Below, piece after piece: positions 18,275-27,396 of a stretch of DNA of 64,000 bases. Location of the stretch: contig CAZJWR010000011.1 of NCBI GenBank assembly GCA_964549765.1, forward strand, positions 1 through 64,000. Direction: 5' to 3'. The position numbers and the translations under genes were made by a program. Under the pieces are notes generated by a model. It was not told where the DNA came from. It searched no databases and saw only the letters and a program-made list of their open reading frames with translations. Each line of letters begins with the position of its first letter. Position 1 is the stretch's first letter. Source of the stretch: CAZJWR01 sp964549765 (GTDB taxonomy: Bacteria > Zixibacteria > MSB-5A5 > GN15 > JAAZOE01).

Positions 18275-18628
18275 TCAATGAAAAAAGGGACCCTTGACTT
18301 CCAATGATTTCTTTAAAATTCTAACAGTAATCTTTTCAAGATCGGCAGAAGTCCATGGCAGTGTGTCCCAGATGACCTCCATACACTTAGTGTAATATAC
18401 CTCGTAGGAAGTGTCCGTTTCGTAAATTCGTCGATCCCTAAAGAGGTAATCGATGGAATCTGAGGAAATTGTCCTATCAGCAAGCATCTCCGCAGCAAGT
18501 ATCTCTTCTGTGCGGAACAATTCGACAGCGTCGATATCAGGTTTCCCAAATGTATGACCGCCTTTCGAGCATATAGTACAGCCTGCAAAGCACAAAACGA
18601 CTAAAAGCAGTGCCGTCATTAATTTCAT
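18275..18628 (-). CDS. Small lipoprotein, tandem paralogue B
   Basis: A 117-residue lipoprotein (CFAGC lipobox) paralogous to the gene at 17794-18144: SIDYLFRDRRIYETDTSYEV and the K-SLxVKG ending are shared. The start at 18628 is preferred because AGGAGGT is 4 bases upstream; an ATG 6 codons earlier has no such site. Function unknown. Confidence 0.7.
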   Translation of the reverse strand: MKLMTALLLVVLCFAGCTICSKGGHTFGKPDIDAVELFRTEEILAAEMLADRTISSDSIDYLFRDRRIYETDTSYEVYYTKCMEVIWDTLPWTSADLEKITVRILKKSLEVKGPFFH

Positions 18629-18741
18629 AGACACCTCCTTTGCCAATAGTAAGGACGAGTTCCCATAAATTTCGTTGAAATTTATATCTCCCTTTTGAAG
18701 AGTGGAACGATGCCCGAACCGCTTCTAACTGGATGTATATT

Positions 18742-18806
18742 CTTACCCGTCGAGTTTGTCAATTAAAATTATGGTTTTACCCACCATAAATGGTGGGCCA
18801 CCCGGC
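18742..18806. repeat. 65-bp interspersed repeat, copy 2
   Basis: Second copy of the repeat at 17726-17792, 1 kb away and in the same orientation. Its palindrome is better preserved here (CCCACCAT-AA-ATGGTGGG). The two copies bracket the pair of small lipoprotein genes. Confidence 0.85.
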
Positions 18807-18870
18807 CAGCCATTATTCCTCGGCCGGAGGGTGTCCGGCCAAGGGTTATTCTTGTAGCGACCGTCAGGTC

Positions 18871-19311
18871 CTACGGCGTGGCCAGGTCGGGCTTGGAATA
18901 AATGCCCAGGACGCGGGCCGCCTCTTCGTAATCTTTGGGGCTTATCCAGATGACCAAGCCGTATCCGCCCCGGTCGTCGCAGACGCAACTGGCGGCGTGG
19001 ATGTTGATGCCCGCATCGTAGAAGGTGCGGAAGACATCCGCCAATGCGCCCATTTTGTCGTCGCCCTGAATAAGGACCGCCTTTTTGGGGCCCATGAGTT
19101 GAACATTCAATTCCCCGGCGGCGCGCTGGAGCGCTTCGTAGTCAGAGGGGAAAAAGTTCAACTGGACCTGTCCCGGCCCGCTGGGGAACGCCGAAAAAGC
19201 GAGGAAATTGATCTCGCGGCGTTTCAATCTGGCCAACAGCCGATACCCCTCCCCCGGCTTGTCGTCGACGCAGGTGTAGAAATAATCCACCATGCGAATA
19301 TTATCCGGCAT
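18871..19311 (-). CDS. ACT-domain protein
   Basis: A 146-residue protein composed of two ACT-like modules (the first begins YTCVDDKPGEGYRLLARL, the second ALADVFRTFYDAGINIHAAS at residues about 90-108). ACT domains bind amino acids or other small ligands and regulate enzymes. It is the last gene in the direction of the hdr/kor cluster but is separated from the zinc-ribbon gene by 116 bases containing a REP-like palindrome, so membership in that operon is uncertain. Confidence 0.8.
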   Translation of the reverse strand: MPDNIRMVDYFYTCVDDKPGEGYRLLARLKRREINFLAFSAFPSGPGQVQLNFFPSDYEALQRAAGELNVQLMGPKKAVLIQGDDKMGALADVFRTFYDAGINIHAASCVCDDRGGYGLVIWISPKDYEEAARVLGIYSKPDLATP

Positions 19312-19380
19312 CTCAAACCTCCCATGTCTCTATTTCGACTTACTCTATCGTCGTGCGAATTCGCTTTCCTATATCAATCC

Positions 19381-19410
19381 GTCATGGATTCCCGCCTTCG
19401 CGGGAATGAC
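19381..19410. repeat. REP-like palindrome, single copy
   Basis: The 30-bp palindromic sequence holds the stem ATTCCCGC-CTTC-GCGGGAAT. Its reverse complement matches the first half of the element at 35891-35962 over about 28 bases. The sequence type is common as a dispersed intergenic repeat in many bacterial genomes. Confidence 0.85.
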
Positions 19411-19427
19411 CATATGGAAGAGAACGA

Positions 19428-19583
19428 TTAATCCTCCACGTCGGCGGTTTTGCCCGGCATTTTGCGGACGCTGTTCGACCGGCATTTGGGGCAGGTGCGT
19501 TCGGTGACATTCTGCGGGTCGAACATGCCGACGTATTCATGGCCGCACATAAGGCACTTGAAATTGGTTTCTTTGGCAGCCAT
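19428..19583 (-). CDS. 51-residue zinc-ribbon protein
   Basis: A short gene encoding 51 residues with CLMC at 10-13 and CPKC at 31-34, a typical zinc ribbon. Its ATG overlaps the stop of the preceding HdrA gene (ATGA), so it is translationally coupled and a genuine part of the hdr operon. It could act as an assembly factor or small regulatory subunit; nothing more can be said from sequence. Confidence 0.8.
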   Translation of the reverse strand: MAAKETNFKCLMCGHEYVGMFDPQNVTERTCPKCRSNSVRKMPGKTADVED

Positions 19584-22060
19584 CAGACCTTCACCTCCGC
19601 CTCACGACCGGCCGTGTTTTTCTTCTTTTTGCCTTTTCCATCCTGCTCCGCCAGCAGCTTCATGGTATGCTCGATTTCCTCGGCGGTCACCTGCTTGACG
19701 CGCGATTCGAGTTCACGCATGACCTTGGCAAATTTCTGCCCCTCGGCGGCGGAAATCCATTCGAGGATCAGGCGATCGGGTCGGATACCGAGTTTGTCGA
19801 GCTTGTTCCAGACTCGATCCATCCGCTTCTGCGTCCAATGGACGGCGTTGATGTAATGGCAATCGGAGAAGTGGCAGCCGGAAACCAGCACCATCGGCGC
19901 GCCATGCTTGAAGGCATGGAAAATGAATTTCTGATCGACGCGGCCCGAGCACATGGTGCGTATCAGGCGGCAGTCGGTCGGATATTGCAGACGGGCCGTT
20001 CCGGCGTTGTCACCGCCGGCGTAGCTACACCAGTTGCAGGCGAAGGTCACCAGATGCTTGTGCGGCTCGACCGACAGCAGCGCTTCGATCTGGGCTAGTA
20101 TCTGCTCGTCGCGGAAATGCCGCATGATGATGGCATCCTGGGTGCATTCGGCGGCGCACGCGCCGCATCCGGCGCAGGCAGCCTGGATGATGACCGGCAA
20201 CTTTTTGGTCTTCTTATCAGCCGCGACAATGGCGTTGTATGGGCAGACCTTGGAGCACACGCCGCAATAGTTGCACTTTTCAGGATCGACCAGCGAGGTG
20301 ATCGCCTCGATCTTGGTCTTGCCGGCGTTCAGGAGAATGCTGGCGCGGGCGGCGGCGGCACCGGCCTGGGTAACACTGTCCTTGACATCCTTGGGCGATT
20401 CGACACATCCGGCGATATAGATACCCTTGGTGGGAGCATCGACCGGTTTGAGCTTGGGGTGCGATTCCATGATGAAACCGTCGGACGTGCTGGACAGCGT
20501 CAGGAGTTTCTTGATGACATCGTTATCCTTGCGCGGAATCACGCCCTGGGCCAGCACCAGAAGCTCCAACTCGTGTTTTTCGAGTTTGCCGGTTGTCGTG
20601 TTCTCGACGGTCAAGACGAGATTCCCTGATGCGGGGTCTTCGACCACTTCGCCGGGAATGCCTCGGATATATTTGACGCCTTCTTCCTTGCTGCGCATAT
20701 AGAGGTCTTCGAACCCCTTACCGAAGGCGCGGATATCCATATAGAAGACTTTGGCTTCGACGCCGGGATAATGGTCGCACAGCAGCAGGGTATCCTTGAC
20801 GGTGTTCATGCAGCATATATTGCTGCAATAGGGATTGCCTCGCCCATCGCGCGAGCGCGATCCGACGCATTGGATGAACCCGATGGTCTTGGGGATTTGG
20901 CGGTCGCTGGGACGGATGAAATGCCCCTCAGTCGGGCCACCGGCGCAGATCAGGCGTTCGAATTCCATGCTGGTGATCACGTTGTCGTAGCGGGTGTAGC
21001 CGTATTCGTCGTATTCGGTGGGATCATAGACGTCCATGCCGGTGGCGGTGATAATGACGCCGACTTCGATCTTGACCCGCTCGTCCTGGTCGTCGTAATC
21101 GATGCATTTCTTTTCGCATACGTCGGCGCATTTGCCGCAGGCAATGGGGTTGTTGCCAAGGCAGTTGTCCATGTCGAGGATATAGGACGACGGCACGGCC
21201 TGCGGGAAGGGGATATAGATCGCCTTGCGCGACGAGAAGCCCTGCTGGTATTCATCGGGCACGGCCACCGGGCAAACCTTGGCGCATTCGGCGCACGACG
21301 TGCACGCAGTGGGATCAACGTACCGGGCTTTTTTGCGCACGGTGACGTTGAAATTGCCTACGAAGCCGGAGACCGCCTCAACTTCGCTGTAGGTCATCAA
21401 CTCGATCCGGGGATGTCGACCGACATCCATCATTTTGGGACCGAGTATTCATATAGAGCAGTCCATGGTCGGGTAGGTCTTGTCGAGGGCGGCCATAATG
21501 CCGCCGATGGACGCCTCCTTCTCGACCAGATAAACCTGATGTCCGCCGTCGGCCAGATCGAGCGCGGCCTGGATGCCGGCGACGCCGCCGCCGATAACCA
21601 GGGCGGCCTTGGTGACCGGCACCTCGGCTTCGATCTGTGGCTCCAAAAGCCGGGCGCGAGCGACGCCCATGCGAACGAGGTCCTTGGCCTTCTCGGTCGC
21701 CTTGGCCTTTTCGTTCTGGTGCACCCAGCTGCAATGTTCGCGGATGTTCACCATCTCGAACAGGTAGGGGTTGAGGCCCGCGTCGGCGACGCAATCGCGG
21801 AACGTCGGCTCATGGATTTTCGGCGTACAGGAGGCAACCACGACGCGATTGAGGTCGTGCTCGGCAATCGCCTTCTTGATTTCATTCTGCCCGGGGTCGG
21901 CGCAGGTGTACTTGTTCTGGACGACGCAGGTGACGTCATCCAGCGTCTTAGCGTACTCGCTGACGGCGGCACAATCGATGGTGCCGGCGATATTGAGTCC
22001 GCACTCGCAGACAAAAACACCGATGCGCAATTCCTCGGGCTGTTTCACTGCATCTGCCAT
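19583..22060 (-). CDS. hdrA: Selenocysteine-containing HdrA fused to MvhD
   Basis: An 825-residue flavin Fe-S protein once the in-frame TGA at 21451-21449 is read as selenocysteine (residue 204). Order: N-terminal HdrA module (VFVCECGLNIAGTID at about 15-29), the FAD fold (GGGVAGIQAALDLADGG), the loop TMDCSI-U-ILGPKMMDVG where relatives have Cys, ferredoxin sites (CTSCAECAKVCP; CVGSRSR then CSNICC), a further 2x[4Fe-4S] unit (CNYCGVCSKVCP, CAGCGACAAECT), and a C-terminal MvhD domain (FACNWCSYAG, MCSGRVD, SGCHFSDCHY). HdrA is the flavin subunit that bifurcates electrons in methanogen heterodisulfide reductase; MvhD links it to an electron source. No hydrogenase is nearby. Shine-Dalgarno GGAG precedes the ATG by 7 bases. 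Confidence 0.88.
21411..21451 (-). other. Selenocysteine codon and putative SECIS hairpin of the first hdrA
   Basis: On the minus strand the TGA at 21451-21449 is followed 20 bases later by a perfect 7-bp stem with a GGTC loop (GGATGTC-GGTC-GACATCC, plus-strand 21411-21428). Bacterial SECIS elements, such as that of E. coli fdhF, lie just after the UGA and carry a GGU-containing apical loop. The reading frame continues unchanged on both sides of the TGA with clear HdrA homology. Confidence 0.85.
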
Positions 22061-22087
22061 GTCGTATCTCCAGTGCCTTCTCTATTC

Positions 22088-23233
22088 TCACGCCCCGATC
22101 TTGATGGCCGAGGCGACAACGTTCACAAAATCGGTAAGCTTAATGTCAACCTTCTGCGATTGATCGCCGCATTCCGAACAACGGAAATGAATCTGGCATT
22201 TGGGGCAGGCAGTGACCATCGTTTTGGCCCCAATTGTTTTCGCTTCATTCAGCCGGGCAAACTGAATCTGCTTGGAGACGGCGTCGCAATTCATCCAATT
22301 GGTCGTCCCGCAGCAAAGCGCGCCCCGGCGGTTGCGCGGCATCTCGTGCAGAGTTATGCCGGGAATGGCCGACAATACGTCTCGCGGTTGATCATAGACG
22401 CCCATATACCGCCCCAAACGGCAGGGATCTTGATATGAAATGTCGTCGGCAATTTCCTTGAAATCGAATTTATCCATATTTTCTGCGACGATTTCACTTA
22501 TATGCTGGACTTTCAGGGCGATGCCGTCGACCCGTTCAGGGTACAGCTTCTTGAGCGTATAAGCGCATTCGGGACAGGCGGTGATGATCGTTCGGGCGCC
22601 GGTCTTTTCGATTTCCTCCAAATTCCGCATACCCAATTGATCGAATTTTTCGAGGTTGCCCAGCCAATACAAATCATGGCCGCAGCAGCGTTCGTTGTCC
22701 ATCACCACCGGCTCGATTCCCAGATAATTGAGAATCCGGACCGTATCCTGCGCGATGGAAACCGGCGTGAATTCGAAGTCCTTGCCGAACAAGTCCTGGT
22801 AATAGGGCAGGCAGCCGACAAAATAGAGCACGTCGCCTTTTTTGGAGACCTTGAGATCATCGGTGATCCAGCCGGTGCGATTTTGCATTAATTCCGATTC
22901 AGCGTGCATCTCCATGATATGATGCAGCACGCCACCGTGGGACGGATTGCCCATTTTCCCCATTTTGAATGCCACGGCGCGGATATCCCGCATATATTCC
23001 GAATAGTGCACGTCGACCGGACAGCGCTGAGAACAAAGCTGGCAGGTCAGGCAGGACCAGAGAAGCTGTTCCGAGGCCAGATTGTCGGCGCCGTAGAAAA
23101 GGCCTTCGGCAACCAGCCGGCGCGGTGAATAGGAGTCGTTATACCGCGATATCGGGCAGACGGCGGTGCATTTGCCGCATTCCAGGCACATGAACGCGCG
23201 GTTTTTCTTGAGCTGTTCCAATGTTGCACCCAT
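22088..23233 (-). CDS. HdrD/GlpC-like Fe-S protein with two CCG domains
   Basis: A 381-residue protein combining an HdrC-like N-terminus with two [4Fe-4S] ferredoxin sites (CLECGKCTAVCP at 15-26, CLTCQLCSQRCP at about 60) and an HdrB-like part with two Cys-rich CCG motifs (ERCCGHD, then CPECA; ALCCGTTNWMNC, then CPKC). Such HdrD-type proteins reduce disulfides or pass electrons between an Fe-S partner and the membrane or another enzyme. It sits between mvhD and the first HdrA-MvhD gene, spaced 5 and 27 bases, so it is part of the operon. The true substrate is unknown; CoM-CoB is not expected in bacteria. Confidence 0.85.
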   Translation of the reverse strand: MGATLEQLKKNRAFMCLECGKCTAVCPISRYNDSYSPRRLVAEGLFYGADNLASEQLLWSCLTCQLCSQRCPVDVHYSEYMRDIRAVAFKMGKMGNPSHGGVLHHIMEMHAESELMQNRTGWITDDLKVSKKGDVLYFVGCLPYYQDLFGKDFEFTPVSIAQDTVRILNYLGIEPVVMDNERCCGHDLYWLGNLEKFDQLGMRNLEEIEKTGARTIITACPECAYTLKKLYPERVDGIALKVQHISEIVAENMDKFDFKEIADDISYQDPCRLGRYMGVYDQPRDVLSAIPGITLHEMPRNRRGALCCGTTNWMNCDAVSKQIQFARLNEAKTIGAKTMVTACPKCQIHFRCSECGDQSQKVDIKLTDFVNVVASAIKIGA

Positions 23234-23238
23234 CGCGG

Positions 23239-23721
23239 TTAATCTTCGTATTTCGGTTTATGGTTCAACGGGCTGGGGCCGAGTTCGGTTATCTGAGCCA
23301 CGAATTCATCGATCACTTTCCCCCAGCGGTCGCCCTCGGCGGCGGAAACCCATTCGAGCCTGATGCGTTTTTCCTCCAGCCCCAGAGTTTTGATCAGCGC
23401 CTGAGTTTTTTCGAACTGCTCGACGGCCTTGTAATTGCCGAAAATGTAATGGCAGTCGCCGAAATGACATCCCGACACCAGCACGCCGTCGGCGCCGAGC
23501 TTGAGCGCCTTGAGCACGAATCCCGGGGTCACGCGGCCCGAACACATGGTGCGGATGACGCGGAAATTCGGCGAATATTGCACCCGGTTGACCCCGGCCG
23601 TGTCGGCCCCGGCGTAGCTGCACCAGTTGCATGCGAAGGCAACGATATTGGGAACAAAAACCCCGTTGGTCTTTCTCGTCTTCTTCCTGGCTGTTGTCGT
23701 TTTCGATGTTTTCTGAGCCAT
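23239..23721 (-). CDS. mvhD: Stand-alone MvhD-like Fe-S protein
   Basis: A 160-residue hydrogenase iron-sulfur subunit (MvhD/FlpD family). The signature cysteines are visible in FACNWCSYAGAD, IRTMCSGRV and VSGCHFGDCHYIFGN, which together bind a [2Fe-2S] cluster. It starts 3 bases after the second HdrA gene ends. In methanogens MvhD connects hydrogenase or formate dehydrogenase to HdrA; here neither is encoded nearby, so it probably connects HdrA to another donor. A basic N-terminal tail (TTTARKKTRK) precedes the domain. Confidence 0.88.
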   Translation of the reverse strand: MAQKTSKTTTARKKTRKTNGVFVPNIVAFACNWCSYAGADTAGVNRVQYSPNFRVIRTMCSGRVTPGFVLKALKLGADGVLVSGCHFGDCHYIFGNYKAVEQFEKTQALIKTLGLEEKRIRLEWVSAAEGDRWGKVIDEFVAQITELGPSPLNHKPKYED

Positions 23722-23724
23722 AGG

Positions 23725-26700
23725 TTACGCTCCACTCGCCAGCAAAGCTTCCATCATGGAATCGATTTGCTCGTCGGTAAAGTGCAGCGCCGTAATTGCG
23801 CCGGTGGGACACCAGCTGGCGCACGTGCCGCACCCCTTGCACAAAGCCTGATTTATCTGGGCCGCCATAAGACCGTTCCCGATATCGACCAGCCCCGGCG
23901 CATGATACTGGCAGATATCGACGCATTCCCCGCAAGCACGGCACAGGGCCTGGTTGACGGTGCAGGTGGTCGGTTCGAGTTTGACGGTATCGCGGCAGAT
24001 CAGCGAGACCGCCTTGGCCGCTGCGGCTGCGCCCTGGGCGATGGAATCGGAAATATCCTTCGGCCCTCCGACGCAGCCGGCAAGAAAGACCCCCTCGGTC
24101 GTCGTTTCCACGGGCCCCAGTTTGGCGTGACGCTCCATAAAGAAGCCGTCGCCGCCCCGTGGAATCTTAAATATATCCTGCAGAGCAGACGTGGTTTCCT
24201 CGTTCGGCACCATCCCCGATGCCAGAACGACGAAATCTATCGGGATTTCGAGAGTCCGGTCGAGCGCGAGTTCCTGAATTTGCAGCTTGTACGCCTGTTT
24301 GCCGTTGCCGACTATTTTCGGTCGGCGTTCCGTCGTATACCGGATAAATTTCACCCCCAATTCCCGCGCATGACGGTATTGCTCCTCGGCCTTGGCGCCG
24401 ACCGTACGCATATCTCGATGCAAAACGGCGACGTTGACGCCGTTTTTACGGAGCTGGATCGCCTGTTTGATTGTCGTCGGGCAGCAGTATCGGGAGCAAG
24501 CCGGATTGATCTCCGGGTCACGCGACCCGACGCATTGTATAAAGGCGACTGTCCGCGGCGTGCGGCCCCGAATCTCCAGCTTACCCCGGGTGGAATGAAG
24601 AATATTCTCCAGTTCCTGATTGGTGATGACATTGGCGTATTTATCGTGACCGAAATCACCACCCGGCTTATAGATGTCGGCGCCGGTGGCGAGGATAATT
24701 GTGCCTATTTTCAATTTACCGTTGGTCGTGGTCACGTCGAAATTGCCGACGAAACCATCGATAGCCTGAACCTCGGTCGAGGTCATTATCTCGACCCGGC
24801 TTTCTTCAAGCTTCCGCTCCATGGCGGCGGCCAGATCGCGCGCGGATAGATCGGCTGGATAGATGCGGGTGAGATCTCTCAGCCGACCGCCGAGGCAACC
24901 TTCTTTCTCGATCAGGGTGGTTTTGACACCCTGGGTGTCAAGTTGCAGCGCGGCTGTCATTCCCGCCACGCCGCCGCCGACAACCAGCGCGCTTTGGTCT
25001 ATGGGGATACTCTGCTCATACAATGGCTGCAGATGCCGCGCCCGGGCGACACCCATCTTGATCATATCCATCGCCTTGCGAGTGGCGATCTCAGGAACGT
25101 GGGTATGCACCCACGAACATTGGTCGCGAACGTTGACCATTTCGAACAGGTACGGATTTAGCCCGACCTGCTGGCAGCTTTCGCGGAAAATCGGTTCGTG
25201 CGTACGCGGTGTACAGGCTGCGGCAACGACGCGGGTAAGGCCGCGCTCGACGATCTTTTCCTGGATCATCCGCTGCCCTTCATCGGAGCAGAGAAAGGTG
25301 TTATTCTGGACATGAACGACATCGGGCATCGAGCGAGCATATTCTTCCAGCGCTTCGATATCGAGCACACCGGCGATATTGATGCCGCAATGACACAGAA
25401 ACACGCCGACTTTGGGTGGCCCGGATGTATCGAGTTCTTTGATTTCGACCGGCTTTTCTTCAAGCCGATACTTGGTCACATATTTTTCGGCTTCGGCCGC
25501 CGCGCCCGATCCCTGGGCGACCGAATCGGAAATGTCATTGATTCCGGCGGCACAACCACAAACATAGACTCCTTCGCGCGAAGTATGCAGGGGCGAGCTA
25601 TACTTGTTATCAATCCTGAAGAATCTGTTTTCATCAAGATCGATGCCGAGAACATCGGCCAGCCTGCGGTTGGATTCGGATGCGATCGCGCCGGCTGAAA
25701 GCACCGCCATATTTACGCGGATGGTGCTGACGATTCCGGTTTCGCCGTCTTCGACATAGACGACCAGGTCTTTGGTCTTGGGGTCTTCCATAATCTTGGA
25801 TGGCCGTCCCCGGACGTATTTTAGCTCCGGCAGATTTCGCGACCGCTGATAGAATTCTTCGAATCCCTTGCCGGCGGCGCGGATATCGATATAGAAAACG
25901 AGCAGTTCGTCGATGTCCGGTTCGTGCTGTTTGACGAGCATGCAGTCTTTGATGGCATTCATGCAGCAGAATCGGGAGCAATATTGACAGCCGGCCTCCT
26001 TGCCCTCGCCGCGCGATCCCACGCATTGGATGAAGGCAATCTTTTTCGGGACCTCGTGATCGGAGGGCCGGATGATATGTCCCCGGGTCGGACCGGTGGC
26101 GTTAAGCACCCGTTCGAGCTCCATGTTGGTCAGGACATTATCATAGAGGCCATAACCGTAGCTGGAAATCGCAGAGGCATCGTAGGTGTCAAACCCGGTG
26201 GCAACGACCACCGAGCCGATGTTGAGGTCAATATCCCTTGCGATATCGTCAAAATTGATGGCGTTGCGGTCGCAACTCTGCGCGCAGTTGTCGCAGACGA
26301 GGAAGTCGCCGTTTAGGCAATGTTCACGATCGATGATATAGATATTCGGGACGGCCTGGGCGAACGGCGAATAGACCGCCTTGCGCGCCCCCATGCCGAC
26401 CTCGAATTGGTTGGGCACGACAACAGGGCAGTTCTCGGCACATAGGCCGCAGCCGGTGCACAGGTCCTCGTCGACGTACCGCGGATGCCTGCGGACGGTG
26501 GCGCGGAAATTACCGGCGCTGCCGTCCAGCCGGACGAGTTCCGAGTTGGTCAGGACCTCAATGTTGGGATGCCGACCGGCATCCATCATGCGGGGCCCGA
26601 GTATTCATATGGCGCAGTCCATGGTGGGAAAGGTCTTGTCGAGCTGGGCCATGCGGCCGCCCAGCGACGGCGACTTTTCAATCAGGTACACCTTTATCCG

Positions 26701-26790
26701 TGAGGCCGCCAGATCAAGCGCGGCCTGGATACCGGAAATACCGCCACCGAGGACCAAAACACCTTTTTCTTCTTTCGGCTTCGAGGCCAT
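23725..26790 (-). CDS. hdrA: Selenocysteine-containing double-module HdrA
   Basis: A 1021-residue protein when the TGA at 26607-26605 is read as selenocysteine (residue 62, in TMDCAI-U-ILGPRMMDAG). The ATG at 26790 is chosen because GGAGG lies 9 bases upstream. Module 1: FAD fold (GGGISGIQAALDLA), the Sec loop, ferredoxin site CTGCGLCAENCP, HdrA cluster region. Module 2 begins near residue 400 with VFLCHCGINIAGVLD, has a second FAD fold (VVGGGVAGMTAALQL), but its loop (IYPADLSARDL) lacks both Cys and Sec. The C-terminus has two ferredoxin sites (CRACGECVDICQ, CKGCGTCASWCP). The two flavin modules in one chain suggest paired electron transfer, possibly bifurcating. Confidence 0.88.
26567..26607 (-). 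other. Selenocysteine codon and putative SECIS hairpin of the second hdrA
   Basis: The TGA at 26607-26605 is followed 20 bases later by a perfect 7-bp stem with the same GGTC loop (GGATGCC-GGTC-GGCATCC, plus-strand 26567-26584). Compared with the first hdrA, the fifth and sixth stem positions differ by a compensatory pair change (T-A to C-G), so the structure rather than only the peptide is conserved. Confidence 0.87.
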
Positions 26791-26832
26791 CTGCCTCATC
26801 CTCCGGTTGCATAATCACGCGAAAATTTTATA

Positions 26833-27396
26833 TCAGGCGACTCCCGCCTCTGTCTTTTCCATCTGTTCGGCGTATTCGAACCCGCGATCGAACGCTTTGA
26901 GGTTCAGTTCCTGGGTGCCCTCCGGTACCGAAGTTTCGACCGCTTTGCGCAGGGCGTCGCGCGGGATCAATTTGGTGACCGCGCCGAAAAAGCCGAGCAT
27001 GACGATATTCAGAACGATTTTCCGGCCCAGCTCCTCGGCGATGCGAATAGCCGGGATACCATAGGCTTTCACCTTCGTGCCCGTTTCCTGCGGCTTGACA
27101 AGTTCCTTTTCGTAGACAAGAATACTCTCATCGGCCATATTCTTGTAATGCGTCATATACCCGTCCTGCGAGATGGCGATCATGATATTGGGTTTGGTCA
27201 CGTACGGATACAGTACACGCTCGTCGGATATGACTACCTGGGCGCTGCAGGCACTGCCGCGCGCCTCGGGGCCGAAGCTCTGGGTAAGGGTGGCGTGCTG
27301 TTCGTTGTAAATCGACGCCGCCTTGCCGATGATGTACCCCGACAGGATTACTCCCTGGCCGCCGAATCCGGTAATTCTGATCTCACTTGTTGCCAT
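26833..27396 (-). CDS. korC: 2-oxoacid:ferredoxin oxidoreductase, gamma subunit
   Basis: A 187-residue protein of the pyruvate/2-oxoglutarate ferredoxin oxidoreductase gamma family (ITGFGGQGVILSGYIIGKAA at the N-terminus is diagnostic). The gamma subunit binds the CoA part of the substrate. The ATG at 27396 is preferred over one 4 codons earlier because GGAGG lies 6 bases upstream; this start overlaps the end of the beta gene by 14 bases, so translation is coupled. With korD, korA and korB it forms a complete four-subunit enzyme. Confidence 0.93.
   Translation of the reverse strand: MATSEIRITGFGGQGVILSGYIIGKAASIYNEQHATLTQSFGPEARGSACSAQVVISDERVLYPYVTKPNIMIAISQDGYMTHYKNMADESILVYEKELVKPQETGTKVKAYGIPAIRIAEELGRKIVLNIVMLGFFGAVTKLIPRDALRKAVETSVPEGTQELNLKAFDRGFEYAEQMEKTEAGVA

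Noticed and set aside
20771..22438. Long plus-strand open frame (555 codons) opposite hdrA
   Set aside because: It lies antisense to hdrA and part of the HdrD-like gene, has no recognisable domain, and arises from codon bias of the real genes.
23221..24849. Plus-strand open frame of 542 codons opposite mvhD and hdrA
   Set aside because: Antisense shadow of genes with clear Fe-S motifs.
19583..26799. Idea that both hdrA genes are broken pseudogenes or that TGA is reassigned genome-wide
   Set aside because: Both TGAs fall on the same conserved Cys site and precede matching hairpins, and TGA is used as the ordinary stop in many genes here (for example those ending at 918, 3958 and 40362).
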